From: Nageia nagi | Lineage: Eukaryota > Pinophyta | Assembly (NCBI GenBank): GCA_050084985.1 | Contig: JBITNC010000001.1 | Location: forward strand, 195,548,001 to 195,612,000 | Direction: 5' to 3' | DNA length: 64,000 nucleotides | Part shown: in pieces, positions 34,443-46,619 of the stretch | Layout: each line of letters opens with the position of its first letter | Numbering within the stretch: position 1 is the first letter of the stretch | Notes under the pieces: model-generated | Seen by the model: the letters and a program-made list of their open reading frames with translations, nothing else | The model's database searches: none | What the model was told of the DNA's origin: nothing | Translations under genes and position numbers: made by a program

Positions 34443-36340
34443 CATTCATTCATAAATTAAAATAACTATGTGAAGGAGATTTTATTATCTTGTAATTTAA
34501 TGTTGAATGATTCTAGCTTATTATCATATAATAAATAACAAAATTACAACAATAATACTCTTATCAAATAATGTAGTCAAATAATGAACAATGAATTCTT
34601 TAACTAAAATTTATTACAACTTTATGGATAAAATCCTACAACAAGCTAGATAATAACTTGATTATAGTGTATGGACATGGTCGTAGTGGCCACTCAAAGA
34701 TTGATTTCTCCTAAAAAATGAATAAAAAGCACATAAGAATTTCTAAAATGGTATAATATAATGTCAAAAAGAATAAACAAAATACAAATGATACAAGATA
34801 ATATCTTTTCTTAGTATAATTGGTCAAGGATGAAAGGATCATTTCCACCTTACTTCTTCCTTTTTAATAATATTTTTTAGGTAGGAAGCTCCCTTTATTG
34901 AAGATGCCATTCCTAATCATGATAGGGTGAAGGAACATACTTTATTTGAGTATGAACTTGTAAACATTTTGTAATTTGGCTAATTATCCATAACAAATTC
35001 TAATCTTCTATTATTTTATATCTTCAAACTAATGTCAATTATGATTTTGTATTCATATCTAATTTAGATCTATTGTTGATACATGATCAATCATGTCTTT
35101 AAAAGCTATAGATTTGTAACTATCTTTATGCATCTTGCCTCTTTTTAAATTTTTGACAACAATTTGAGAAATAGTAAAAATCATAGATTAATCATCATTG
35201 ATGATATTTGTAAACTTCAACATATATATTTTTCTTCATATTATTATACCCAAACTAAACAAATGTAATGATACCACATGGAAGGTATAGATTTGATATT
35301 AATATGTTGGCATGGCATTTGGCATTATTGGATAAAATATGAGAAATTTTGAGTGAGATATGGTATTGTTCTTGAAACTTGATTCACATTTATCTCTTTC
35401 TCAAGTATTTTAAAGTTGACTATTGATGTCATCACTAAACATAAATAAGAAGTGATATGTTTAACAATGGTCAAGTCTTAAAATATCTTTGTTGATTTCA
35501 CTTTATATGGAACTATGGTAATAAGATTTAAACTAGGCAAAAAGTAGATGTTGAAATCATATTCATTATTGCTTTAGTCCTTGTTGTTTCCTTTACTATG
35601 AGTGTGACTGAAGTTATATAAGCATGGAACACTATATGAAAAATATTTTTGTCCTTTTTTCATTTCTTTCCTAGGCCAATATTAGAAATAAGATGATGCA
35701 AGCACTCGCTAGGTCCAACAATAAGTATTATTGAATTTATCTAACACCCAATTTAAAATGGCTAAGTGTATGATGATGTCATATCCCCTTTTCCACTTGG
35801 ATTTGCTTAGTTCTTAAATAAAATTTTAAAAGTACCCAAATAAGATCTAGATTTATATTACCTTTTATATTTTTGCCTCAATATATTTCCTTATTTTATT
35901 TGACCTACTTGTTGATATCATCATGAAAATTACCAGACATGGTATATATTCTTGTAACTTGAAAATTAATTAAGTATGAACTAATCCTTACTTAGTTGGA
36001 TGAATTATACAAGGCATGGAATAACTTATGGTGAATAATTGGAGTCTTATTAGTGAACTATGATAAGAAATGGAATTTTAGAGGTGTGAATAGCTAGACA
36101 TAAAATGGATAGAATAGTCAAGAAATTTTTAAAAAAAGAGATTAAATGTTAGAATTTCTTAATAAAATTTAAAATTACAACATTGGCTCTATTTGGGATA
36201 ATAGATGAATTGTAAGATAAAACTATTAAGACAACCAACTATATCTAGTATACAAAAATGAATTTAAATAAAAAGAAAACTTTAGAAATTAGTAATAACT
36301 AAAAAAATAGAGATAGTGTACATAATGTTACATGCAAATT
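34443..36340. other. Unassigned AT-rich DNA
   Basis: No frame above about 60 codons and no recognisable domain. It could include the 3' end of the Tat fragment to its right (3' untranslated region and LTR), but no LTR partner was found in the window. Confidence 0.4.
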
Positions 36341-36349
36341 ATTTGATGT

Positions 36350-38340
36350 AAAGATACCTCAATAAACCTTAATTGGATAATATTAATTTTCTTCAAGTGT
36401 TTCTCATTCATTAGAATTTAGAATTCATCTCCTTCTACTATCAAATAGTCTAAAAGTATGCTTCCCAACATTTAGGATAATTTGATATGGTCGTAGCCAG
36501 TTTGCATCTCATTTATTTTTCTTTCTATGTTGCTCATTTTTAGGCTCCTATAATAACACAATATCTCCATTATATAGAGGTTTACCATTAGTCATTATAT
36601 TAAAACTATCTACAATTTTTATAGCTTTCTATAAGAGATTAATAAATGCATCTCTACTTTCTTCTTATAGTTACACAAGCTCATTTAATCTTTCTTATAA
36701 AGATTCTTTGTTTTCTAATTTTGTATTGAGCAATTACAAGACTTACTTCTCCAAATATTATAATAATAATCCTTTATATCTATATACAAACTCATAGGGT
36801 GATTTCCTGGTACTATACTTTGGAGTAATTCTATCTACACATAATGCATATTTTATCTTTGATTTTCAACTCCATTGATTCTTTCTCGTATATCTTTTTG
36901 TTCTTGTGAAAAAATAATTATTTGAGTATTCTACTAATCCATGTACTTAAAGGTAATAATTTGCTAAGTGTGATAATTTAATAACATATTTAGATTAAAA
37001 CTTGATCATCTCAATTGATGTAAAGTATACACCATTATTTGTAATTTCTTGGACACTCCAAATCTTGTGATTATAAATTCCTTAAAGGATTTAATCATTG
37101 TTTATATGGTAAAGCTTCTTAATTTGTTTCTTCAATCCATTTAATAAAATAATATGTTTTTTTGATGATCCACTTATATCCTAGAGAAGGATCTGGGTTA
37201 CTTTCCCCAATCAAATCAAGATCCCATTACAAAAATGGTGTTTCTACTATTACATATTTCAATGGCATAGATGCTAGTTTTTACTTCCCTATAAATATTT
37301 ATCATTTATGGAATATTATATGGTATTCATATCATGAACCAAACAAAAATGGGTGATACAATCCAACCATAAATATTTTATGCATTTTTATCCTTATGCA
37401 TAATGTCATCCACATAGATGTTCATGATATTCATAGAGTATTGGATTTATCTTTATTTATTGAATACAACTAAAAAGAATTCCTTATGTATGCCTCCAAT
37501 ATAGCTAATAATACTTGATGATATGTTTTCCATATTATTGCTTCAAGGATCTTTTTTGTATCTTGGAATAATTTTTTAGGAATTGAAAGGTCTCTAGATA
37601 TTGTCATATGTCTACATACCATCTTGAAAAAATAATATGATCAATGTTATGCATCATATGATTATTTATATGGTTGGATACATTTATCTCCTCTATCACA
37701 ATATTACCTAAACATTTAGCTAATCCTTGATATTTTATGATCTTGGTTATATAAAATTCTACAATATGATGAAGCAATATGTTTATCCATCTTGTTAGTC
37801 TTCCATATGGTTTAGCTTGTGTTAATACATCTTTAATTATGATAAAAAGAATTTGAATATTTACCTACTTTGATCCAAATATTGGCTTAACATATTATAG
37901 AGCCTTAATTATAGTAAATTCATTTTTCTTTATCAAAGTATAATCAAGCTTTACATCTTTTTCTTCACCTTTTTGAGAAAAAATTACAACAACTATATTT
38001 TTTTAATCTTAAGAAAACAAGTTGAAGGGATTTGATTGATCTATACTAATAAAAGTAAGGTTGTCAATATATAATTACCCATTTGATTTCTTCAAAGGCT
38101 CTCATATTTTCTTCAATCTACTTTACTTTCTCATTCATCTTTATCATTTTGTTTATAGAAGCTAAAATTTTTGTAAAATTTGGCCTAAATCTTTTGAAAA
38201 AGTTAATTTTTCCAAAGAAATGTTTAACTACTTTCAAATTCTTTAGTGGTTGTATTTCAACAATGGATTTTACTCTTTCTGGGTCTATTATTATGTCTTA
38301 TTTATAAGCTGTGTGTCCTAATAATTTTTTTATTATTTAT
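36350..38340 (-). pseudogene. Tat-like Gypsy pol fragment (RT thumb to integrase end)
   Basis: At 38080-38340 the minus strand reads KLLGHTAYK then DPERVKSIVEIQPLKNLKVV, KHFFGKINFFKRFRPNFTKI and ENMRAFEEIKW, the RT thumb and connection of a Gypsy element. At the other end (36350-36860) come YSTRKSPYEFVYRYKGLL, NGDIVLL and YQIILNVGKHTFRLFDSRRR followed by NEKHLKK, the integrase C-terminal domain. RNase H and the integrase core between are too broken to place. The fragment lacks gag, protease, the RT palm and identifiable LTRs. Its right edge abuts a partial chromovirus LTR at about 38341. Confidence 0.75.
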
Positions 38341-38547
38341 TTTACTAGATGTAGCTCATAATAAATGAACCAAGATAAATTTTTGGTGTCTTTATTTGTA
38401 TATATGAATGCTTCATGTTATTTACTATTTTGTTCAATATTTTATGGAATTCACATATGTTTGTTAAAGTTTACATAGGAGAAAAAGTATAAATTATATA
38501 TTTGTACTTGATGATATGTAGGATAACATAACTTACATAGATTTATA
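38341..38547 (+). repeat. Partial 5' LTR of the chromovirus-like element
   Basis: About 200 bp that align with 49310-49513, the last fifth of the 884-bp 3' LTR (shared blocks tgaaccaagataaattt, gaatgcttcat and attttgttcaatattttatg). The first roughly 680 bp are missing. The Tat pol fragment adjoins directly, so the LTR was either interrupted or truncated there. Confidence 0.7.
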
Positions 38548-38559
38548 GATCATGTAGTA

Positions 38560-38868
38560 TTATAGTTGAGTTGATAAGTTATTTTAAGGATTATGGATGC
38601 AAGGTAAAAGACCTCAAAGGCTCAAGTTGTTTCCTATTGATTAAAAAATTGGTAGAAGACTTAGAACCATGGAAGGAGAAGAGGAAAGATAAGAAAAAGC
38701 TAGAATGTATAACATATATTTTGAGAGGAAATTTGTTACAATTGAGAACAATATGGCTAGGCTCATGGACTTACTATAAATAAGATTATCCAAAGAATAA
38801 CCTAGACCACTTGAGTTATATGGAATAAGTTGAATTCCATCATTCAAGGTAGAGGCCAAAGTTGAATT
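38560..38868 (+). pseudogene. Chromovirus-like gag, first part
   Basis: Broken frames end in FKVEAKVEFPT (about 38845-38870), the start of the gag core 'V.AKI..P.YDG....EKL..W'. The code continues after the insertion at 44296 with TFGEVDDEKL. Coding upstream of this point is lysine-rich and resembles a gag N-terminal region only loosely. Confidence 0.65.
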
Positions 38869-38873
38869 CCTAC
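38869..38873. repeat. Target-site duplication of the gag-only element (left)
   Basis: cctac at 38869-38873 pairs with actac at 44291-44295, 4 of 5 identical. Joining the flanks gives gaattcctacatttggagaa, which restores the gag reading. Confidence 0.72.
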
Positions 38874-39591
38874 AGTTATAACCAAAATAATAATAATTAG
38901 GATTATTTATATAATATTAAATTCACTAATTAGCTATGAAATAACAAGAAATTGATGACATGAAAGATTATAATGACCTAATTTACCTTGACCTATCAAA
39001 ACTAGATTTATGAAAGATACAAACATGTACTTTAACTATGAAAATGGATGGGGGAAAAATCCAATTGAAAGAGGATGAATGATGATCTTCTTTGAAAGAC
39101 AAAGCCATGAATCCAACCTTAACTCAGAGTCAGTATTAGGAACCCAATGAAGTCTCTCAGTTACCAATCTAGAATACCTCACCCTTTCACTTGAAGTCAT
39201 CATCCCACCTTCAATGTACAAAATCTTGCTCATGAGTGGATGAAATATTGTAGGAATGCAAAGCTTAGAGTATAAAAAAATCTAGTGATGATGAGTGGAA
39301 TTAAGAAACATTAATCAGTAATGATACAAGTATATCACCACTTATTAAGGATTCATGATTATATCATGCCATATCATATCTTTGGTCATGCACAACCCCT
39401 CCATATTTATAAGTAATAGGTCTAGTTATAAGTATCCTCCTTAGGCTTATTATGATGTTGAGTTGATCTGTTATCATAAAATATAAAGGTAGATAAGAGT
39501 TCACATAGAAAAGAAAATTTATTTCATAAATTATTTTGAATATCTAAAAGGTTATTTTAATTGAATTAAAATTCCTTTTTAGATGTTAACA
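38874..39591 (-). repeat. 3' LTR of the gag-only element
   Basis: 718 bp. It aligns with 43607-44290 through blocks such as aaccaaaataataataatta, tcatgcacaacccctcca and cttaggcttattatgatgtt. It has about 30 extra bases near 39398-39430 (tatttataagtaataggtct). Confidence 0.88.
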
Positions 39592-41300
39592 GATGCCCCA
39601 CTTTGAATATGTTTTGATGCTTTTGGGATAAAAGCTAATCAAAGCATAAATTCAAAGTACAACAAAAAACTAAGAAAATACTCCCTAAAAAGTTTCTTTA
39701 TGGCAATAGATTTGGATACCCTAATTTTCACCAATGTTATGCCTCCTTTTTGACTTGGTTATGACATGATGGACCTCTCATCAAAGGAGCAATCCAAGGA
39801 AAAGAAAAAGAAACCCAAAAAGAGCTTAGACAAGAAACATTTTTATTCTAGATATCTCAAATATAAACAATAAATAACATGATATATAAACTATGTAAGT
39901 GATAAGAAAGAAATCCTATCCTTGGTGACTTACCCACCAAGAGTTATGAAGATAAATTATGAATTTAAACTTATCATCTTGGTTTCCCAAGCTACCATGT
40001 TGCCATGGATTTCTAATATGGATGGCCCTTACTTACAAAGGTGCTAAATGATAAGATTAACCATTACATACAAGGTATCAAATGATAAGAGTAATGACTT
40101 GATATGAATAATATTTTTGAACATGTGATAAGATTTCATATGATAAACATTAGATAAGATAACTCACTTATAATCAATATATGACAATAAATGTATGATA
40201 AGCAATATTATATATTAAACTTTTAATGATATGAAAAATAAGGCATGATAAACATCATATGAAAAGAATGATAAATAATTTGTAATAAGTATAATATGAT
40301 TAGCATGATAGGAAAATCATGATATGACAAAGATAACATTACATGATACAAAAATACAATTTACAAAATTTGATTGATTTTCACTTGAATAATGTAGCAG
40401 TGTCACTCAGGACCTAGCAACATCATTGGAATTTACCAGTTAAGTTTCTATAGTTTTAGTTAAGGAAAGTACAAAAAGAAACAATAATGCAAAAAAGTAT
40501 CTTTTAAACATTTTTAGGTAACAAAGACATCCTTAGCACACACTTATCAATTGCATTCATTTGCCAAAATTAACTTTCAAAAAACATCATAAGATATGTA
40601 AATTATTTAACAATAATCATGATAATATATTTTAATCAATAATGATAAGGAATGTCAATCATTTAAATAAGAAAAGCAATGTAGTATAAAGAAACTCAAT
40701 TATAGAAAATAAATGCCCTTTTCACATTTTATTGACTATGGAAGGTTAAAAATTTATGAAAAATGAATTTAAGAAAGGAATGAATTAGCCTTTTTATATA
40801 CACATATTATAGGTAAGAAAATTTTATGAAAATGTATGATTTTTCTCTTTTTAATGCATTGGCATCACCTAGAATACAATGGCATCATTAGGTTCATACT
40901 TGATTTTCTTGAAAATTTAGTTGAAAGAAATGTAGAAATGCATACATAGACAAAAGAGATTAAACATTGAACCTTTTTAGATGCATAACATTAATTACAT
41001 GAAATGTATATAAATCTCATAGAAAAATTGTTACCTCATCACATCATAGGATTATTCTATAACTATGAAGCTATAAGGATCAACATGAAGAATAAACTAG
41101 AAGGATCATCATAAAAGAGAATCATCATGGTACTTATTTCCCCAAGCACTCAAGGGAAGAAAGTAAACTAAGAGAATCATCAAGTACTTATTACTCCAAG
41201 TACCTAAGGGAAGGATAATTAAATGAACTAAAATATCAAATCAAAGAATAATACCTAAACTTACCTTTGAATTGGGGGACCTTTTTCCCTCAAGAATTGA
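39592..41300 (-). other. Non-coding interior of the gag-only element
   Basis: AT-rich DNA with no pol motif in any minus-strand frame. A partial duplication of about 45 bp sits at 41120-41215 (agaatcatca...tacttatt...ccaag(c/t)a... agggaag, twice). Confidence 0.55.
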
Positions 41301-41900
41301 AGAAGAGCATCAACATCCTTGAATACAAGAGTAACATGTTTACCTTTCTACATACAATTAGAACTTGACATAGAAATCTCAACAAAATTATCTTTATCTT
41401 TTATTCTAAAATTTGTCCTTTTCCTATTATTTTTCATTCTTCTTTTTATCTTCTTCTTACACTTTAACTTATTAGGATACTCATAAAATACTATAATTGA
41501 TTCTGGTGATGCTAATTCACTTTGTTTACTTATCTTCATATATATAACCTCTTGAACTTTTTCTATTTCAATATTTTCTTCACTAATAGAGCAACATCAT
41601 TGGGGTTCCTCCTCTTTTGAGTGGTGTTGCTTGATTTCTTCTGAATAGTACATATTGCCAAACTTCCTACATTCATCCCAAACACTCTTATCATCAAAAT
41701 TTCCTACCCTTATTCTTATATCAATCTTTACAACCTATTCTTACTCTTTTTACTCAATTGGCTCTTCTTGGTTTTTATCATTAACCTTATTTGGTACTTC
41801 AGTATTGGAAAAGGTAATTTTTATTATTTGTGAGAAGTGATCTACTAAATGTGAGAGTATACATTAGTATTCTACATAATATGTAAGAAATTATATCTAT
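41300..41900 (-). pseudogene. Lysine-rich frame downstream of gag in the gag-only element
   Basis: Open pieces such as 41348-41539 (MKISKQSELASPESIIVFYE then a Lys/Arg-rich run) and SVWDECRKFGNMYYSEEIKQ near 41650. They look like former coding sequence continuing from gag, but match no retroelement domain known to me. Confidence 0.4.
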
Positions 41901-41949
41901 GTATAGGAGAAATTTGGATCAACTTAAATACACTTATTTCATATTGATC

Positions 41950-43156
41950 ATGTTTTGAATATGACATTGTTGATGAATTTCCTTAGGGCATACTGGCACT
42001 TATGTTATTGACTTGAAAACCATATTCACTAGATTTGTAACAATTTTGTAGTTTCTTCCTTAGTGCAATACAACCATTAGTACTATGCCTTTAACTTGAT
42101 GATAAAGATAATAAATATTTTCATTATTTGATTTTGGCTTTGGATCATTTTCTCTTAACTCTTGTATTGGATGGATGTGGCTCAATCAAACCTCATTGTA
42201 AACAATCTTCATACATGACCTTAGGAGGGTCAGAGAGTCTTAAATCTTATTTTTCCTTATTATCTCTTAGAGCATCATTGCTTAATTTTTGGTCTTATTT
42301 AGCTTATCAGACATGTTTATCTTCCTTCTTTTGATATGGCTTTTCTAATCTTTTAACGAATTATTATACTTTAGCTTTCCTATTTCCACTACACACTCTT
42401 CTTTTTGAGTTAACTTATGAATAATGTTAAAAAAGAAAAATCCACATAATCCATAGCTATGAACCTTAATTCAAGGTGAATATTATGAATAAATATGTCC
42501 TTTACCTGTTCTTCTAACAAAAGGGTCCTTAATCATACTCTAAAGTATTAGAAATATTTGACCAAACTTTGATAATATCTCATTTTGTCTTTGATTAGTA
42601 TTCATTAAATTAGAAATAATAACTTCCCTAAGAGCTTTATATTTGAAATGCATATGAAATTAAGATATGAGTTCATCATAAGAATTAATTGACTTGGAGG
42701 GAAAAGGAAAATACCAGTTAAGAGCATCACCCTTTAAAGTAGATCAAAAATATTTGGCCATTACATTATCATTTACTCCAAGTTTTAATTCAAACTTCAT
42801 CTCAAAAGACTTTATATGATCCATAGGATATCCTTATCCTAAATATAAGTCAAAATTTAGCTCCACTTGAATTTCAAGTGCCCTAGCATTATGAATTTCA
42901 TCATATAGCATATTGGAATCCTTAGAAATAGGAGGATTAGCTCCAATAGACCGATTGTTTCCCTAATGTTGGAACCATCACTTCTATATTCATTTCCGTA
43001 AAGCATATTCTTCAAATTTGTTTTGGTTGCATCATCAAATCTATTGACCATGGCAATAAAATTGGCCAATTCCATTTTTGAAACACTTGAAATGCAATAT
43101 CTATCATATCCAAAAACTCTAGGGCTTTTGGCATAATTACCAGGAAAAATATGCAA
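41950..43156 (-). pseudogene. Tat-type gag of the gag-only element
   Basis: The frame 42857-43156 is the N-terminal part (MELANFIAMVNRFDDATKTN). Broken frames continue YDEIHNARALEIQVELNFDL, then MKFELKLGVNDNVMAKYF, LKGDALNWYF and SYDELISFHMHFKYKALREV. These align with HRHMPLSDYKELKFCKFNGE, CELKIGTDQILQAKFF and the following block of the inner element's gag. The finger YLYHQVKG near 42090 matches CKYHQTKG with the first Cys changed to Tyr and a frameshift after it. Confidence 0.8.
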
Positions 43157-43606
43157 TTATAGACTTCAAAATATTATAATTATTTTCCAATCATATATAT
43201 CTAAGGGACAAATTTTTATCATAAAATAAACCACCAAATAATTGTAAAATAGGTTCAAAATTTTAGGCTTTTTAATATGACATTTGTTGCAAAAATTTCT
43301 CAAAATTGATTAGATATAAAATTTTAAGGTTTGAAAACTCTTAGAAATATACCAATTATGTTTATCTATGATTTGGAAATATTTTTCCAATGCTAGATAT
43401 CATGAAATTGACCAAAATGAGCTTGAAAATTTAGGTTTTTCTCCAAAAATGAAATTCACTAAAAATAAATCTTCTTCAAAATCAATAATTTTCAAGCAAT
43501 AAAATTTAAAGAATTATCACAACCAAAGAGAAAATAAAAACTAGGTATTTCAATAAAATACTCCACAAAAACTATGATGTATCAAAGAAAAATTGGGTTC
43601 ACCAAT

Positions 43607-44290
43607 AGTTCTAACCAAAATAATAATAATTAAAGTTACTTATAGAATATTAAATTTGCCAATTAACTATGAAATAATAAGAAATCGATGGCATGAAAGA
43701 TGATAATGACCTAATTTATCTTAACCTATAAAGAATATATTTATGAAAGATACAAACCTATACTTTACCTATGATGATGAAAAAAGGTGACATCCAATTG
43801 AAATAGGATGAATGATAAGCTTCTCCAAAAGATAAAGATATGAATCTAACCTCAACTCAGTTTTGACACTAGGAAACCAACAATGACACCTAATTATCAT
43901 TTTAGAATACCTTGACCTTTCCTTCAATTTCATTATTCCACCTTTGATGTATAGAATTTCACTCATAAATGGATGAAATATTAGAGGAATCTAGAGCTCA
44001 AAAAATCTTGAGATGATAGGTAGTGGTAAGAAACATTAGTAAATGATGACATAAGTATATTATCATCTATCAAGGATTCGAGAATATGTCATATCATGTC
44101 ATATCTTTGATCATGCACAACCCCTCCACCTTAGGCTTATTATGATGTTGAACCAACCTATTACCACAAAATATTAAGGTAGATGAGAGTGCACATAGAA
44201 AAGAGCACCTATTTAATAAATTAAATAAATTATTTTGAATACATAAAAGGGTGTTTTAATTAAATTAAAATTCTTTTTTAAGTGTTAACA
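43607..44290 (-). repeat. 5' LTR of the gag-only element
   Basis: 684 bp, partner of 38874-39591. The inner edge reads agttctaacc on the plus strand, two bases from the gggttcacca complement of the probable primer site. Outer edge ...gtgttaaca, followed by the target duplication actac. Neither LTR shows a clean TG at the inner edge. Confidence 0.87.
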
Positions 44291-44295
44291 ACTAC

Positions 44296-45060
44296 ATTTG
44301 GAGAAGTAGATGATGAAAAGTTGGTAAAAAAAACTTGAAGTATATTTTTGATCTGGTGTGTTGTTAGTGATGTTTAAAAAATTTCATTTGCAAGATTAAA
44401 AATGGATGGTAAAGCATTAATTTGGTGCAAGAGTCACACAAAATCCCTTCAATGTGATAACTAGCCACTTATTTCTTCTTGGGGTGAGTTTAATATTTAC
44501 TAAGAGATCAATGATATCCTTTGGGTCATCATAATAACAAAATGAAAAAATTAATCTTATTTAAATTAAAAAAAGGATAATTTGTTTAGGAATATATTAT
44601 AGAATTTAGGAAGAAGGATACCTTAATGCTTGGGATATCTCTCAATGATCTTCTAGTACTTATAAAATATATAGGGGGTTTAAATAGTCATCACAAAGAC
44701 TATCATGTTATTTAATCCTATCAATTTTAATCATGTGAGTTTACAAGCTTAATATTTGGAAGTATATGGGAGAAAAAAATAGTAGTATGAGAACTCCAAG
44801 TCTCATCAGAACCAAAAGGGACAACAACAAAAAAGGAAATCTAAAGATAAAGGAAAAGTAAAGGAACTATAAGAGAAGCCTACAAATAACATTAAGAAGA
44901 AAAATGATAATAAGCATTATTTTAATTGTGAAAAAGATGATCATATGGATGATAAGTGTTGAAAAATTAATTGAGGAGCATATCCTAATAAGAAGAAGAT
45001 TCAAGAGAAAAAGAATGCAATGGTCATGAAGTACAAACATGTTGAAGATAGTTCAAATGT
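44296..45060 (+). pseudogene. Chromovirus-like gag, second part
   Basis: It resumes as TFGEVDDEKLVKK and LEVYF, then pieces equal to the gag core (YPLGHHN near 44515, IMLFNPINFNHVSLQA near 44700-44750). FNCEKDDHMDDKC at 44925-44970 is the CX2CX4HX4C zinc knuckle with the first Cys replaced by Phe. Lys-rich linker follows. Several stops are present. Confidence 0.8.
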
Positions 45061-45640
45061 AGATGAGAGATTGAATTATGAAATAGTTCAAATAATTAGA
45101 GATTTTAAGAGTATTGAAGATAAAAAGATTGAATTGTTCCATCTCAAAATTCACTAAAAAAAGGTGATAATTGATTCTATCATTGACCCTAATTCTCAAG
45201 CTAACTTGATCATTAAAAGTTTTGTAACTAAATTGACATTGAAGACCTATGTTCATTTTAATCCATATCCTTTAGGATGAATTCATAATAATTCAAGCTT
45301 ATTAGCTACAAAGAAATGTAACATGAAGTTTTGTATAAATGAAAAATTTATTAATGATATGATAGTTGATGTAGTACCTCTAGATATTCATGGTATTATT
45401 TTTGAAAATTCTTATTTATGGGATAGAGATGTTATTTACTTTAGGAGATAGAATAAATATAGGTTGATTAAATATGGTGTAGCTTTTAAATTTAGTGCCC
45501 ATAAAAGGAAGAAAAATATGATATTGGTTACAACTAATTAAGCTAAATACCTTATCAATGCAAGTAAACAAGTTTATGCTTATGGTTCTTCAATCTACTA
45601 GCTATGGAGGATCAAAACTAATATTCAATTTGGATTGCAT
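45060..45640 (+). pseudogene. Chromovirus-like protease region
   Basis: IDSIIDPNSQANLIIKSFVT (about 45170-45235) is the retropepsin site, with the D-S/T-G triad decayed to D-P-N. Then VVPLDIHGIIFENSYLWDRD and YRLIKYGVAFKF (about 45370-45500) match the family block 'VVPLD.CG.VLGSPY..DR.AI......YRL.KDG'. A tail with AKYLINASKQVY leads to the RT. Confidence 0.82.
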
Positions 45641-45779
45641 GATAATAATAACACTTATAATAACATAAACATATAGAAAATATATAGATAAAGTATAGGC
45701 TCTTGTATAAAATTTTTAAAGAGTATTTGTTGATCTAAAGATATTATCACATAAATGGAAAATTTAATATGAGAATTAG

Positions 45780-46600
45780 TTGGTACTTGATACACCTCTG
45801 CCAAATATTAGCTTGTATAGAAAATCAATTTTAGTATATGAAGCTATTAAAAATTAGATTAATTAATTAGTGGATAAAGGTGTGATTAGACCTAATAATT
45901 CTTATAGATCACCTTATATTCTAGTTCCTAAGAAGGATGGTTTTTGGAGAATGTGTATTGATTGTTAGGCATTGAAAAAAATTTCTATCAAGAATCTCTA
46001 TCTATTCTCTCAAATAGATGATCTATTGGATCAATTTTATGGGGGAAATTATTTATATAACTTGGGATTGAGGAGTGGTTACCATCAAGTGCAAATAAAG
46101 GAGGAGGACATTTGGAAGATAGCCTTCAAGGAAAAATAAGGCCTATTTGAATGTCTTATTTTTTCATTCAATTTTTTGTAATACATCAACCACTTTTATG
46201 AGGGTAATAAATGATTTTCTCAAGCCATTTATTGATTCTTTTATTATAGTTTATCTTGATGAAATTCTTATTTATATTCTAAAATTGGAAAACTATTTAG
46301 TGCATTCTTAAGCAAGTTCTTTAAACTCTACTAAAGGAGACATTTCTCTTGAATATGAGTATATGTGAGTTTGGTAAGAAATATTTGTTGTACTTAGGTC
46401 ATATTGTTGGAGGTGGACAACTTAAAATAGATCTTAAAAAGGTTAAAATACATTTTTGAGTGGCTAAGACCAACTAATGTAACTAAAACAAGGTGTTTTC
46501 TAGGAGTTGTTAAATATTTGAGAAAATAAATTATTGTTGATTTCTTCTATTTTTCTTCACCTTTGCATGATGTTGCAAGAAAGAGGTAAAGTTTTCAAAG
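45780..46600 (+). pseudogene. Chromovirus-like reverse transcriptase
   Basis: Order: NQLVDKGVIRPNNSYRSPYI, VPKKDGFWRMCIDC, then NLGLRSGYHQVQIKEEDIWK (where the usual DLRSGYHQ Asp is Gly) and IAFKEK. IVYLDEILIYI at about 46240 shows the catalytic YLDD as YLDE. YLVYLGHIVGGGQLKIDLKK and FLGVVKYL follow for the thumb. Two catalytic positions are lost in addition to stops, so the copy is long dead. Confidence 0.9.
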
Positions 46601-46619
46601 GGGGAAAGAGAAGACAATG

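Larger units (their letters stand above)
38874..44290 (-). mobile_element. Gag-only LTR retrotransposon (TR-GAG-like, Tat-related)
   Basis: Two LTRs in the same orientation (38874-39591 and 43607-44290) bound a 4-kb interior with only a Tat-type gag (about 41950-43156, minus). No protease, RT, RNase H or integrase motif was found in 39592-41900. On the minus strand the LTR starts TGTTAACA after the polypurine tract ATTCAAAGTGGGGCATC. Both strings are identical to those of the inner Tat-like element at 20292-20316. Inside the 5' LTR, TGGTGAACCC (43595-43604) resembles that element's TAGTGAACCT. The target duplication is cctac/actac. This fits a non-autonomous element of the TR-GAG kind. Confidence 0.82.

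Noticed and set aside
35780-35810. Polypurine-tract-like string (tatccccttttccacttgg) that might mark an LTR of the 36.3-38.3 kb Tat fragment
   Set aside because: No second LTR copy or matching end was found in the window, so the call would rest on one short string.
38083-38307. Plus-strand frame of 74 codons with a hydrophobic start
   Set aside because: The minus strand here encodes the RT thumb of a Tat element, so the frame is a shadow.
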